This document shows positions 39,436 through 48,772 of a stretch of 64,000 nucleotides of DNA, one piece after another. The stretch spans positions 62,001-126,000 of the forward strand of contig CAWFCZ010000016.1 in NCBI GenBank assembly GCA_963814355.1, given 5' to 3'. The position numbers and the translations under genes were made by a program. This DNA comes from JADGOV01 sp963814355 (GTDB lineage Bacteria > Actinomycetota > Actinomycetes > JADGOV01). Numbering within the stretch: position 1 is the first letter of the stretch; each line of letters starts with the position of its first letter. The notes beneath the pieces were generated by a model. The model did not search any database and was not told the origin of the DNA. It saw nothing but the letters and a program-made list of their open reading frames with translations.

Positions 39436-40890
39436 CTCGGCCGTCACCTGCTCGCGATCCAGCGGGCCACGCTCCATCCGGACTTCCAGCAGGTGACGGT
39501 ATGCCTGCCCGACGAGCGGCCCGGGTGGGATACCCAGGATCGCCATGATCTCGTTCCCGTCGAGATCGGGTCGGATCTTGGCCAGCTGCTCCTGCTGCGA
39601 CAGCTCCCCGATCCGGGTTTCGAGATCGTCGTACGCGGCCGCCAGGGCCGCCGCCTTGCGCCGGTTACGGGTGGTGCAGTCCGCCCGGGTCAGCTTGTGC
39701 AGCCGCGCCAGCAGGTGGCCGGCATCGGTGACGTACCGGCGGACAGCGGCGTCACTCCAGTACGCCTCGCCGTAGCCGTGGAAACGCAGGTGCAGCTCGA
39801 CCAGCCGGGCCACGTCGTCGACGACCGACTTCGGATAGCGCAGCGCCGCCAACCGGGCCTTGGCCATGTCCCGGCCGACGGCCTCGTGATGGTGGAAGGA
39901 GACGCCGCCACCGGTGGTGAAGGCCCTGGTCTTGAGCTTGCCGATGTCGTGCAGCAGCGCGGCCAGGCGCAGCACCAGGTCGGGCTGGCCGCCTTCCAGC
40001 CCGATGGCCTGCTCGAGGACGGTCAGCGTGTGCTCGTACACGTCCTTGTGCCGGTGCAGCGGATCGGCCGCCAGTCGCAGCCGGGGCAGTTCCGGAAGCA
40101 CGTGATCGGCGACACCGGTCTCCACCAGCAGTTCCAGGCCGCGGCGGGGCTGCGCGGCCACGATGAGCTTGCTCAGCTCGCCTTGGATTCGCTCCACCGA
40201 GACGATGCGGATCCGGTCGGCCATGTCGGCCATGGCCCGCATCACCGGCTCGTCGACGTCGAAGGCCAGCTGGGCGGCGAACCGGGCCGCCCGCAGGATC
40301 CGCAACGGATCGTCGGAGAACGCCTCCGCCGGCCGACCCGGAGTGCGCAGCACGGCATCGTCGAGATCGCGCAGACCGCCGTAAGGGTCGACGAACGCCC
40401 GGTCGGGCAGCGACAGGGCCATGGCGTTGACCGTGAAGTCGCGGCGACCCAGGTCCTGCGGCAGCGAGTCGCCGTAGCGGACCGCGGGCTTGCGGGAGTC
40501 GGCCGGGTAGGCCTCACTGCGGTACGTGGTGACTTCCAGTCGGCGGCCGCCGCGGCGCAGCCCGATCGTGCCGTAGGCGATGCCGGTTTCCCAGGTTGCC
40601 TCGGCGTAGCCGGTGACGATCCGGCGCACCCGGTCCGGTTCGGCGTCGGTGGCGAAGTCGAGGTCCTTGCCGACCCGGCCGAGCAGGGCGTCGCGTACGG
40701 TCCCGCCAACCAGGTGTAACCGGTGACCGGCGGCGGCGAAGAGCCGCCCCAGCTCATCGGCCTCCGGCACGCGCCGGAGCAGATCGGCCAGCGCCTGGTA
40801 CTGGGCTGGACTCAGGGCGGCGGTCGCCTCGCCGCAGCGGGCCGTCGACGCCGAGCGCGGCGGCACCGGCTGCCGGAGAGGCGAGGTCAC
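39391..40890 (-). CDS. pcnA: CCA tRNA nucleotidyltransferase
   Basis: A 499-residue class II nucleotidyltransferase with HD domain. LHLVGGTVRDALLGRVGKDL and DFATDAEPDRV supply the G-G-T and DxD metal site; RRDFTVNAMALSLPD and DDPLRILRAARFAAQLAF follow; the HD domain is LRLAALLHDIGKLKTRAF. It adds or repairs the CCA end of tRNAs. GTG 40890 with GAGGAG five bases before it. Neighbour of the NUDIX gene as in mycobacteria (Rv3907c/Rv3908). Confidence 0.94.
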   Translation of the reverse strand: MTSPLRQPVPPRSASTARCGEATAALSPAQYQALADLLRRVPEADELGRLFAAAGHRLHLVGGTVRDALLGRVGKDLDFATDAEPDRVRRIVTGYAEATWETGIAYGTIGLRRGGRRLEVTTYRSEAYPADSRKPAVRYGDSLPQDLGRRDFTVNAMALSLPDRAFVDPYGGLRDLDDAVLRTPGRPAEAFSDDPLRILRAARFAAQLAFDVDEPVMRAMADMADRIRIVSVERIQGELSKLIVAAQPRRGLELLVETGVADHVLPELPRLRLAADPLHRHKDVYEHTLTVLEQAIGLEGGQPDLVLRLAALLHDIGKLKTRAFTTGGGVSFHHHEAVGRDMAKARLAALRYPKSVVDDVARLVELHLRFHGYGEAYWSDAAVRRYVTDAGHLLARLHKLTRADCTTRNRRKAAALAAAYDDLETRIGELSQQEQLAKIRPDLDGNEIMAILGIPPGPLVGQAYRHLLEVRMERGPLDREQVTAELRRWAAGLDSTPGS

Positions 40891-40928
40891 TGCTGCTCCT
40901 CGCTGGCTGACGGGGGCTGGCTGGGGCT

Positions 40929-40962
40929 GGCCGTCTGACTGGGATGGCCGTCTGACTGGGAT
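40929..40962. repeat. 17-bp exact tandem duplication
   Basis: GGCCGTCTGACTGGGAT occurs twice in a row in the 158-bp divergent gap between pcnA and the NUDIX gene. It lies in the presumed promoter region of pcnA and could be a recent slippage or a regulator site. Confidence 0.7.
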
Positions 40963-41051
40963 GGCGGGTTCGGGACGGCCGGCACGGCGGTGAACCGCTG
41001 GACGTGGAACTCCAGCTTAGGTGAGTCGATTGGCGCCTCTAGGATCGGATG

Positions 41052-41522
41052 GTGCCAGTCCCCGCTCGCCGACGGCGCCTGCGGCGCGTCGAAGAGGTTT
41101 CGGCGGGTGGGCTGGTGATCGACCAGACCGGAGCGGACCCGCAGGCGGCGCTGATCGGACGGACCGACCGCCGGGGCCGGCTGCTCTGGTCACTGCCCAA
41201 GGGACACATCGAATCCGGCGAGACCGCCCAAGAGGCCGCGATCCGGGAGGTCGCCGAGGAGACCGGTATCCACGGCCGGGTGGTGGCCCCGCTGGGCACG
41301 ATCAGCTTCTGGTTCGTGTTCGAGGACCGCCGGGTGCACAAGACGGTGCATCACTATCTCCTGGTCGCCGACAGTGGCCTGCTGTCCGCCGACGACGACG
41401 AGGTGGCCGAAGTGGCCTGGGTACCGCTGGCCGAACTGCCACAGCGGCTGGCCTACGCCGACGAGCGCCGGTTGGCCGAGCGGGTACCGGACCTGCTGGA
41501 CGAACTCGCGGATCCGGTATGA
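41052..41522 (+). CDS. NUDIX hydrolase (MutT4-like)
   Basis: A 156-residue NUDIX enzyme. The box is GHIESGETAQEAAIREVAEE-TGI, matching the Gx5Ex7REUxEExGU consensus. It hydrolyses a nucleoside diphosphate derivative, possibly oxidised nucleotides; the position next to pcnA matches mycobacterial mutT4. I choose GTG 41052 over ATG 41049: TAGGAT (41040-41045) is then exactly six bases upstream, as for other leaderless genes. Stop overlaps the next ATG. Confidence 0.9.
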   Translation: MPVPARRRRLRRVEEVSAGGLVIDQTGADPQAALIGRTDRRGRLLWSLPKGHIESGETAQEAAIREVAEETGIHGRVVAPLGTISFWFVFEDRRVHKTVHHYLLVADSGLLSADDDEVAEVAWVPLAELPQRLAYADERRLAERVPDLLDELADPV

Positions 41523-43648
41523 GCGTTTCCCGCCGCCTGACAACCCGCCTGCGGTGGACGGCTGGGCTACTGGTGACGGTCCTCGCGCTGCCCACGGCCG
41601 GGATGTCACCGCAGGCTCGGGCCCAGCCGGTAGCACCGGCCCGGGCGCCGGTCGTCCTCACGCTGACCGGCCTGGATCCACGAGCCCCACGCGCAACGGA
41701 TGCGATCGTGCTCCGCGGGGCGGTGCAGAACAACGGAAAGCGCCCGTTGCGCAGTTCCCGGGTCCGGCTGCGGGTTTCCAAAGAGCCGGTCGGCAGCCGG
41801 TCGGCGTTGGCCGCGGAGGCGAGCAGCACCGCGGTCATCGGCAGCCCGGTCCTCGCGCCAGGCGCCGGGTTCGACCTGCCCGAGATCCCCCCCGGCGGGC
41901 ACGCCGCATTCACCGTTCAGGCTTCGGTAGCGGCGCTGCACCTACCGGGGCTCGGGGTGTACCCGCTCGGCGTCGACCTGCGGGGAGACGATGGCGACGG
42001 GATCGAAGCCCTCGGACAGCTCCGGACATTCCTGCCGTTCGGGACAGTCACAGCCCGGGCCCAGCCGACCTCGATCGCCTGGCTCTGGCCGCTGGTCGAC
42101 TACCCCGACCGCAACCCGGATGGCACGTTTCCGGACGACTCACTGGCAGCGGCGATCCGCCCGAGCGGGCGGCTGGGCCAGATTCTTGCCGCGGCGGCGG
42201 CGGTCCAGCGGGGGCCGTCCGGGCCGGCGGACATCCCGCTGACCTTGGCGGTCGATCCCGCGCTGCTCGAGGCGCTGGCCGCGATGGCCGGCGGCTACCA
42301 GGTGAAACTCGCCGGGCAGACGGCGGTTCCCGGCACCGGGCGAGCGGCGGCCGCGGCGTTCCTGCACCAACTGGCGCAGTTGGCCGCTGTCAATCCCGTC
42401 CTGGCACTGCCCTATGCCGACCCGGATCTCAACGCCCTGGTCGCCGCCGGCCGCATTGCCGACGTCGGCATCGCCAGCGGGTCCCCGTCCTTCCGGCAGC
42501 TGGTGGAGCACGTCCTGGGCACCGCGCCGCTGGAACGCATCGCCTGGCCGCCGGGCGGGTACGCCACCCAGGCGACGATCGACGCGCTGACGGCCGTGGA
42601 CACGGTCGTGCTCTCCGGGACGGTGCTACCAGCCGGACCCACGGTGAACTACACGCCCGACGCGGCCACCACCCTTCCCGCCGTCGGCGGCGGCACGCTC
42701 TCCGCGCTGGTGTCGGACCCGACGCTGGGTACGCTGGCCGGCGCCGACCCGGCGCGCTCCGGCGGCGGTCGGCTGGCCGAGCAGCGCTTCCTCGCCGAAA
42801 CCGCACTGATCACCGCCGAGCAGCCCTCCGTCGGGCGGACGGTGCTGGTCGCCCCACCCCGCCGCTGGAGCCCACCGGAGAGTTGGGCGACCGCGCTGCT
42901 GCGGGATTCCGCCCGGGTGCCGTGGCTGCGGCCCACCCGGCTGGCCGACCTTCGGCCGGCCGGACGGCAAACGCGCGGCCGGCTCGTCTTTCCGGCGGCC
43001 GCCCGGCGGGCCAGGCTGCCGGCATCGGCCTTCGCCGGAGCCGACGGGATCCACCGGTTGGGCACCGATCTGGCCACCTTCCGGGCGATCCTGGCCAGTC
43101 CTGACTCGGCCGGCATCCCAGCGCTGGACCGGGCGCTTCTCCGTTGCGAGTCCGCTGCCTGGCAGACCGATCCGGCCGCCGGGCGGGCGCTGCGCTCGGC
43201 CACCCGCCAGGCTCTGAACGCCCAGATGGCTAAGGTGCGGATTACCACTACCGGTACGGTCTCCTTGGCCAGCAAGCGGAGCACGATCCCCATCTCGGTG
43301 GCCAACGGGCTGACCCAGCCGGTGCGGATCAAGGTCACGCTCACCAGCACCGCCGCCCGGCTGATCGCCGAGGACACCGGGGTGAAAACCGTCGCCGGCG
43401 GTCACCAGATTCAGCTCTCGGTCGGGCTCCAGGCACCCGGCTCCGGCGTTTTCCCGGTGACCGCCGCCCTGCTCACCCCGGCCGGACAGTCCTATGGGCG
43501 ACCGGTCCGGTTGCGGGTGTATTCCAGTCGGTACGGCACCCTGGCGCTGGCCATCACCGCAGCGGCGTCCGCCCTGCTGGCCGGTATCGCTGCGGTGCGC
43601 CTCGGCCGGCGGCTGCTGGCCGCCCGCCGCGCGGGGCCCGCCCGGTGA
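41519..43648 (+). CDS. DUF6049 family envelope protein
   Basis: A 709-residue protein with an N-terminal signal peptide (RWTAGLLVTVLALPTAGMSP QAR), a large extracellular region, and one C-terminal helix (residues 680-700) with a basic end. LTGLDPRAPRATDAIVLRGA begins an Ig-like domain; the centre (residues 180-480) resembles a polysaccharide-deacetylase-like barrel (LIWPLVDYPDRNP type sequence WLWPLVDYPDRNPDGTF). It is the conserved gene between NUDIX and murJ (Rv3909-like). Function unknown; a role with MurJ is inferred from synteny. ATG and stop both overlap neighbours. Confidence 0.85.
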   Translation: MSVSRRLTTRLRWTAGLLVTVLALPTAGMSPQARAQPVAPARAPVVLTLTGLDPRAPRATDAIVLRGAVQNNGKRPLRSSRVRLRVSKEPVGSRSALAAEASSTAVIGSPVLAPGAGFDLPEIPPGGHAAFTVQASVAALHLPGLGVYPLGVDLRGDDGDGIEALGQLRTFLPFGTVTARAQPTSIAWLWPLVDYPDRNPDGTFPDDSLAAAIRPSGRLGQILAAAAAVQRGPSGPADIPLTLAVDPALLEALAAMAGGYQVKLAGQTAVPGTGRAAAAAFLHQLAQLAAVNPVLALPYADPDLNALVAAGRIADVGIASGSPSFRQLVEHVLGTAPLERIAWPPGGYATQATIDALTAVDTVVLSGTVLPAGPTVNYTPDAATTLPAVGGGTLSALVSDPTLGTLAGADPARSGGGRLAEQRFLAETALITAEQPSVGRTVLVAPPRRWSPPESWATALLRDSARVPWLRPTRLADLRPAGRQTRGRLVFPAAARRARLPASAFAGADGIHRLGTDLATFRAILASPDSAGIPALDRALLRCESAAWQTDPAAGRALRSATRQALNAQMAKVRITTTGTVSLASKRSTIPISVANGLTQPVRIKVTLTSTAARLIAEDTGVKTVAGGHQIQLSVGLQAPGSGVFPVTAALLTPAGQSYGRPVRLRVYSSRYGTLALAITAAASALLAGIAAVRLGRRLLAARRAGPAR

Positions 43649-45315
43649 CGGCCACCGGCACCTTCGCACCGCCCAGCCTCCTGCGATCGTCGCGAACGAT
43701 GGCCCTGGGGACCGTGGCCAGTCGGGCGACCGGCTTCATCCGCATGGTTGTCCTCGCCGCCGCGATCGGCAACCTCGGCCTGGCCGAGGCCTACAACGTC
43801 GCCAACGTCCTGCCGAACATCATCTATGAGCTCCTGCTGGGTGGGGTGCTCACGAGTGTGGTGGTGCCGCTGCTGGTGGCCGCGGCCAAGGGCGATGAGG
43901 AGTCCGACACGGCGGGACCGCCGGGTGAGCGGTACGCCCGACAACTCCTCACCCTGGTCGGGCTGCTGCTGGGGGCGGCAACCGTGCTGGCCATGTTCCT
44001 CGCCCCGCAACTGATCGACCTTTACGGGGACGCCTCCGGCGCCCAGAAGGACCTGGCCGTCTCCTTCGCCCGCTTCTTCTTGCCGCAGATCCTTTTCCTC
44101 GGTCTTGGCGCCACGATGGGCGCGATCCTCAATAGCCGAGGCCGGTTCGGGGCGCCGATGTGGGCGCCGGTGCTGAACAACCTGGTGGTCATCGCAACTC
44201 TGCTGGTGTTCCTGGCCCAAACGATCGGCAAGGGCCGCGGCAACCTGCTGCCGCTGGGCACCGGGCAGTTGCTCACCCTGGGGATCGGTACGACCGCCGG
44301 CATCGTCGTACAGACGATTGCCTTGTTCCCGGCGCTGCGGTCGGTCGGCTTTCGGCTGCGCCCACAGCTCGGGCTGCCGCTGGCCGACCTGCGTCGGGCC
44401 GCCGGGTTGGCCGGCTGGGTGCTGGTGTACGTGCTGGCCAACCAGATCGCCTTGCTCGTGGTTGTGCGGCTGGCCCGGGCCTCGGGCAATGCTGCCGGGC
44501 CCGGACACGGAATCGGGTACTCGGCGTACCTCTACGCCTTTACGATCGTGTCCTTGCCCCACGCCATCGTCGGGGTGTCCATCATCACCGCGCTGCTGCC
44601 CCAGATGAGCCGGGCGGCCCTGGACAACCGGCTCGATCGGCTCCGCGGTGACCTGGCCGGCGGGCTGCGCCTGGCCGGGGTGCTGGTGGTACCCGCGGCC
44701 TTCGGCTTGGCGGTGCTCGGCCCGATGATCGGGTCAGTGATCTACGGTCATGGCCGGGTTCTGCCGGCCGATGCCCGCACCATCGGCTTGGTCCTGGCCG
44801 GTTTCGCGATCGGACTTGTGCCGTTCTCGGTCTTCCAGCTGCAACTGCGAGCCTTCTACGCCCAGGGCGACACCCGGACACCGGCGCTGGTCAACATCGT
44901 GGTCAACGGAGTGAACGTCGCCGCCGACGTCGCGCTGTACGTGACGCTGCCGCACCGGTGGCGGGTAGTGGGACTCGCCGTCGGGTACTCCGCCTCCTAC
45001 GCCGCCGGCGCCGCTGTGAACGGCTGGCTGCTGGGCCGCCGGCTGCCGCGGGCCGGAAGCGAGCACGTGCTGCGTACCTATGTCCGGCTAGCGGTGGCCG
45101 CCGGCACCGGGAGCATCGTCGCGCTGGCCCTGGCCCTGCCGGTGCAGGCCAGGTTCGGGACCGGGGCGCGCCCCGCCGGCCTCGCCTTGGTCCTGGCACT
45201 TCCGGTCGGCGGCGCGGTGTACCTGCGCAGCGCCCGGCGCCTGCGCGTCGCCGAGATCTCCGCCGTCGCCCAGCTGCTGCCGGCCGGGCTGGCTCGGCGG
45301 CGCAGGACGGGGTAG
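43645..45315 (+). CDS. murJ: Lipid II flippase MurJ
   Basis: A 556-residue MATE-like flippase with about 14 hydrophobic segments. ATGFIRMVVLAAAIGNLGLA, NVANVLPNIIYELLLGGVLT and PLLVAAAKGDEE open the family; the conserved Arg residues lie in the first helices. It flips lipid II outward for peptidoglycan synthesis. It ends just after the last helices (RRRRTG) and thus lacks the large cytoplasmic pseudokinase and extracellular domains of mycobacterial MviN. GTG 43645 overlaps the DUF6049 stop. Confidence 0.93.
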   Translation: MTATGTFAPPSLLRSSRTMALGTVASRATGFIRMVVLAAAIGNLGLAEAYNVANVLPNIIYELLLGGVLTSVVVPLLVAAAKGDEESDTAGPPGERYARQLLTLVGLLLGAATVLAMFLAPQLIDLYGDASGAQKDLAVSFARFFLPQILFLGLGATMGAILNSRGRFGAPMWAPVLNNLVVIATLLVFLAQTIGKGRGNLLPLGTGQLLTLGIGTTAGIVVQTIALFPALRSVGFRLRPQLGLPLADLRRAAGLAGWVLVYVLANQIALLVVVRLARASGNAAGPGHGIGYSAYLYAFTIVSLPHAIVGVSIITALLPQMSRAALDNRLDRLRGDLAGGLRLAGVLVVPAAFGLAVLGPMIGSVIYGHGRVLPADARTIGLVLAGFAIGLVPFSVFQLQLRAFYAQGDTRTPALVNIVVNGVNVAADVALYVTLPHRWRVVGLAVGYSASYAAGAAVNGWLLGRRLPRAGSEHVLRTYVRLAVAAGTGSIVALALALPVQARFGTGARPAGLALVLALPVGGAVYLRSARRLRVAEISAVAQLLPAGLARRRRTG

Positions 45316-45371
45316 GAATCGGGTTCATCGGCGCGCTCCGCCACGTCGAAGCCGATAGAGGTGGGGGTCCG

Positions 45372-45701
45372 GTGATCGAGCCGATTGTCGAGCTGCTCAT
45401 CGTCGTCGCCGTCGTCGCCCTAGCCGGCCTCGTCCTGCTCAGCGTGGTACGGGCCTGGGGGTCCATGGTGCCGGCCTTGCGGACGGGCTCTGCCGGCTCG
45501 GCCGAGCGGGATGCGGTCGCCCTTGTCGACCAGTCGCGGACCCTCGCCTGGGAGCACCGCGAGATCAATCCCGAACTCTCCGTGATCATCCTGGATGAGA
45601 TCCGGCTGTGGGAGCGAAGTGGGAACAGTCACAGCGTTGTCGAGCTCAAGATCGACCGCATAGGCAGCGGTGTACCACTGGGTCGGAGCGTGACACACTA
45701 G
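45372..45701 (+). CDS. Small single-span membrane protein, unknown
   Basis: A 109-residue protein: N-terminal helix VIEPIVELLIVVAVVALAGL (to about residue 27), then a soluble, moderately charged region (QSRTLAWEHREINPELSVII, LDEIRLWERSGNSHSVVELK). GTG 45372 has GAGGTGGGGG upstream. No family is recognised. It lies between murJ and a VapBC pair. Confidence 0.6.
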   Translation: MIEPIVELLIVVAVVALAGLVLLSVVRAWGSMVPALRTGSAGSAERDAVALVDQSRTLAWEHREINPELSVIILDEIRLWERSGNSHSVVELKIDRIGSGVPLGRSVTH

Positions 45702-45704
45702 CCC

Positions 45705-45968
45705 ATGCCCACTGTGCGGCGTCGATACCAAGTGACCGAGACGGAGGCAGTTGCCCGAGCGATCGACCGGGCCGCAAAGCGCTGGCCCGGCGAATCGCGC
45801 TCCAAGCTGCTCCGGCGTCTGATCAAGGTTGGTGGTGACGGCTTGGAACAGCAGGAGCAGGCCGGTGCGAGCGGTCATCGGGCAGCGGTAACTGCGAGCG
45901 CCGGCGCTTACCTCGACGCATTCGGGCCGGACTACCTGGCCGAGCTGAGGAGGGACTGGCCGGCGTGA
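45705..45968 (+). CDS. VapB-type antitoxin (ribbon-helix-helix-like)
   Basis: An 87-residue protein. The N-terminal half, VRRRYQVTETEAVARAIDRA and RWPGESRSKLLRRLIKVGGD, looks like a ribbon-helix-helix DNA-binding domain; the C-terminal half (DAFGPDYLAELRRDWPA) would bind the toxin. It overlaps the toxin start by four bases. CACACT five bases before ATG may be a leaderless -10. Confidence 0.8.
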   Translation: MPTVRRRYQVTETEAVARAIDRAAKRWPGESRSKLLRRLIKVGGDGLEQQEQAGASGHRAAVTASAGAYLDAFGPDYLAELRRDWPA

Positions 45969-46348
45969 TCGCGTTGGATGCCAGCGTCCTGATTGCTCAC
46001 CTCAGCCCGGTCGATCGGCACCACGACGCGGCGACGTCGCTCCTCCTAACGGCGACGCCTGGCTCCATGCTCGTCCATGCGCTCACTCTTGCCGAAGTCC
46101 TCGTCGGTGGCGTGCGGGTCGGTCGCGGCGCGGCCATGCGCGACGACATCAGGGCGGCCGGAGTGGTGGTAGCTGGCTACGACGGCGATGAGCCGCTGCG
46201 GCTTGCCGAGCTGCGGGCGACGACCGGCCTCAAGCTTCCCGACTGCTGCGTCCTCGACGTCGCCTTACACCACCACGTCGCTATGGGTACCTTCGACGAC
46301 GCGCTCGCCTCAGCCGCCCGGCAACGCGGAGTCGTCGTCATCCCCTGA
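45965..46348 (+). CDS. VapC-type PIN toxin ribonuclease
   Basis: A 127-residue PIN protein: VIALDASVLIAHLSPVDRHH (Asp), VHALTLAEVLVGGVRVGRGA (Glu), LKLPDCCVLDVALHHHVAMG (Asp) and TFDDALASAARQRGVVVI (last Asp). The PDCCVLDVAL form is common in this VapC branch. Catalytic set complete; the module appears intact. GTG 45965 overlaps the antitoxin stop. Confidence 0.9.
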   Translation: MIALDASVLIAHLSPVDRHHDAATSLLLTATPGSMLVHALTLAEVLVGGVRVGRGAAMRDDIRAAGVVVAGYDGDEPLRLAELRATTGLKLPDCCVLDVALHHHVAMGTFDDALASAARQRGVVVIP

Positions 46349-46402
46349 CCTGACCTGAACGGGAGGCTACAGCCCGAACCCGCCGCCGCCGAAGTCCCTG
46401 GT

Positions 46403-47569
46403 ATGGCAGTGGTCCTACGGTGGCGCCTGGCCCTCGCGGCCACCGTCGCAGGGGCGCTGTTGCCCGTTTCGGGCGCGGCAGCGGCGCCGGCTCCGGTCCG
46501 GCTGGCCGCAGCCCAGCACCGGGCGGCGGCGCTGAACGCGACGGTGGCCCGCTGGCAGCTACAGGCCGAGTTGTCGGCGGAGGCCTACAACGCAGCACTG
46601 GAGACAGCGGCGCAACTGCGGGCCGGGACGTCGGTGTCCGCGGCGAACCGCTCGGATCGGCAAGCCGAAACCGACCTCGTGCTGGCCCGAAACGCCGAGC
46701 GGGTGCGACAGCTCTACCAGTCCCAGGGCGAATACGGGCTGCTCGACCTGCTCTTCGCCGGCGGCCCTCCGGAGGACCTGCTCGACCGCGCCCAGGTGGC
46801 CTCGACCGTTGTCCAGGAAGGCCGGGCGGACGCCGCGTCCGCCCGGGCCGGGGCGCAGGAGAACGCGGACATCGCCGCCGTCGATGCTTCGACCGCCCGG
46901 CGGCAGGCGCAGCTGGCGGCTGCGGCGGGGCGTCGAGCCACCGAGGTACGGCGGGCTCTGGCGGCCGCTTCGGCGGCCTTTGCCGGCGCGGATGCCGAAG
47001 TGCGCCGGATCGCCGAGGCCGAGCGCCAGGCCGCCGAAGCGGCGCAGGCTCGGGCGTTTGCGGCCCGGCTGGCGGCGGCTCGGCGGGCCGCCGCTGCCCA
47101 AGCCGTCCGGCTGGCCGGCCAGCCGGCCGGCCGGCTGGTGGGGGTGGGCGCCGGCAGCGGGGCGGACGCCGGGGCTTCGGGGCTGCGGGCACCGGGGCCA
47201 GCGGCCGCGGCCGCCCTGGCAGCCGCTCGGACCAGGCTGGGCCTGCCCTACGTGTGGGGTGCTGTCGGCCCGGCGTCTTTCGATTGCTCGGGGCTGACCG
47301 GGTGGGCCTATCGACAGGCCGGCGTGTCCCTGCCGCGGACCGCGAGCGAGCAGTGGTACGCCGGGCCGCACCCGACGCTGGCCGAACTCGCCCCCGGTGA
47401 TCTGCTGTTCTGGGCCACAGACCTAAGCGACCCGGGCACCATTCACCACGTCGCGCTCTACGTCGGGGGCGGCCAGATGATCGCCGCGCCGCACACCGGC
47501 GATGTGGTCAAGGTGCAGCCGGTCTACGCCACCGGCTTCCTCGGCGCGGTACGGCCCACCACGTCCTGA
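46403..47569 (+). CDS. Secreted NlpC/P60 peptidoglycan endopeptidase
   Basis: A 388-residue protein. Signal peptide at residues 1-28 (LRWRLALAATVAGALLPVSG). Residues 30-235 form a long alanine-rich coiled coil. The NlpC/P60 domain (270-388) has catalytic Cys in SFDCSGLTGWAYRQAG, His in IHHVALYVGGGQM and a third polar residue in AAPHTGD. It cleaves the stem peptide of peptidoglycan, like RipA-type hydrolases, with the coiled coil as regulator. Convergent with a second NlpC gene. Confidence 0.92.
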   Translation: MAVVLRWRLALAATVAGALLPVSGAAAAPAPVRLAAAQHRAAALNATVARWQLQAELSAEAYNAALETAAQLRAGTSVSAANRSDRQAETDLVLARNAERVRQLYQSQGEYGLLDLLFAGGPPEDLLDRAQVASTVVQEGRADAASARAGAQENADIAAVDASTARRQAQLAAAAGRRATEVRRALAAASAAFAGADAEVRRIAEAERQAAEAAQARAFAARLAAARRAAAAQAVRLAGQPAGRLVGVGAGSGADAGASGLRAPGPAAAAALAAARTRLGLPYVWGAVGPASFDCSGLTGWAYRQAGVSLPRTASEQWYAGPHPTLAELAPGDLLFWATDLSDPGTIHHVALYVGGGQMIAAPHTGDVVKVQPVYATGFLGAVRPTTS

Positions 47570-47614
47570 TTCTCGGGGGTTGTCCCGAAGGGGCACACCC
47601 GGGATCGGGTGAAC

Positions 47615-48751
47615 TCAGCCCGGTCGAACCGCTCCGGCGAAGTCCCCCCATTGCGGGGTGGCGATGCGGACCACGTCGCCGGTGTGCGGGGCATGGATCA
47701 TCAGGCCACCGCCGATGTACATCCCGACGTGCGAGATCGGGCTGTAGAAGAAGAGCAGGTCGCCCGGCTGCAGCGCGGACTGGCTCACGTGCGCGCCGGA
47801 ACCGTACTGGGCCGCCGCGGAATGCGGCAACGAGACACCCGCGTGCGCCCAGGCCCACATCGTGAGACCGGAGCAGTCGAAGCTGCCCGGCCCGGCGGCA
47901 CCCCAGACGTACGGTCGGCCGAGCACTGAACGAGCCGCCGCCACGGCCGCCGTCGCCCGACCGGAGACCGGCACGCTCGGATAGGACCCTGGGCTGGCGC
48001 TGAAACCCGGCGAGCCGCTGACGCTGCGGGTCACCGCCTGAATCCGTCGCGCCGCGGCGCGTGTGGCGGCAGCCGCGGCCGTGCTCTTGGCTGCCTGCTG
48101 ACGGGCGGCGAGTCGGGAGAGGTTGAGCTGTTCGGCCTGCAGGGCGGTGAGCATGCCGCGCTGGGTGGCGATCTGGGACTCGATCGAAGACTTCGTCGCG
48201 GCGATGTGCTGCGTGACCTGCGACGCCGACCGGGCAGCTGCCTGCGCGGCGGCCACCTGGCCCAGATACCCCTGATGGGCCTCGTCCACGGACGTGACGA
48301 TCTCGGCCTGACGCTGGGAGACCTCGTCCAACGTGGACAGCCGGTCGAGATAGTCGGCCGGAGTGGAGGTGATCATCGCCTCGAGCGAGCCGTCCGTCCC
48401 GCTGGTGTACGCGGAGACGGCGTACCCGGAGAGCATCGTCCGCTTGCTCAGGTACAGCCGGTAGGCGCGCTGCGCCTTCGCGTTGGCCACCGCGGAGTTG
48501 TGCTGCGCGGCGGCCAAGGCCAGCCGAGCGCTGTTGTACTGCTCTACGGTTGCCTCGATCTTCAAGGTCAGGCCGTGGAGCGTCCGCTGAACGCCGACGA
48601 TCTTCGTCGCGGTGTCGGCGGCCGTCTGCGGTGCAGCCGACGCGGGCGTGATCGCCGGCACCGCCAGGGCCACACACAGGCCGGCCGCAGTGATCGCGCC
48701 GGCCCGTACTCCTGGACGTGGTCGAGCCGGGCGCATCGGGAAGGACGGCAT
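47615..48751 (-). CDS. Secreted NlpC/P60 endopeptidase under a c-di-AMP riboswitch
   Basis: A 378-residue protein: signal peptide (residues 1-40, AITAAGLCVALAVPAITPAS), coiled coil (40-230), and NlpC/P60 domain (258-378) with SFDCSGLTMWAWAHAG, SHVGMYIGGGLMIHAPHTGD. Domain layout equals that of its convergent neighbour, but sequences differ enough to be ancient paralogues. It lies behind a riboswitch leader at 48773-48930, so expression should respond to c-di-AMP, linking wall cleavage to osmotic state. Confidence 0.92.
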   Translation of the reverse strand: MPSFPMRPARPRPGVRAGAITAAGLCVALAVPAITPASAAPQTAADTATKIVGVQRTLHGLTLKIEATVEQYNSARLALAAAQHNSAVANAKAQRAYRLYLSKRTMLSGYAVSAYTSGTDGSLEAMITSTPADYLDRLSTLDEVSQRQAEIVTSVDEAHQGYLGQVAAAQAAARSASQVTQHIAATKSSIESQIATQRGMLTALQAEQLNLSRLAARQQAAKSTAAAAATRAAARRIQAVTRSVSGSPGFSASPGSYPSVPVSGRATAAVAAARSVLGRPYVWGAAGPGSFDCSGLTMWAWAHAGVSLPHSAAAQYGSGAHVSQSALQPGDLLFFYSPISHVGMYIGGGLMIHAPHTGDVVRIATPQWGDFAGAVRPG

Positions 48752-48772
48752 GAGGGCGTAGCTCCATCTCCT

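Noticed and set aside
47571..47586. Hairpin TCGGG/CCCGA between the two NlpC genes
   Set aside because: Only five base pairs and no U-tract, too weak to call a terminator with confidence.
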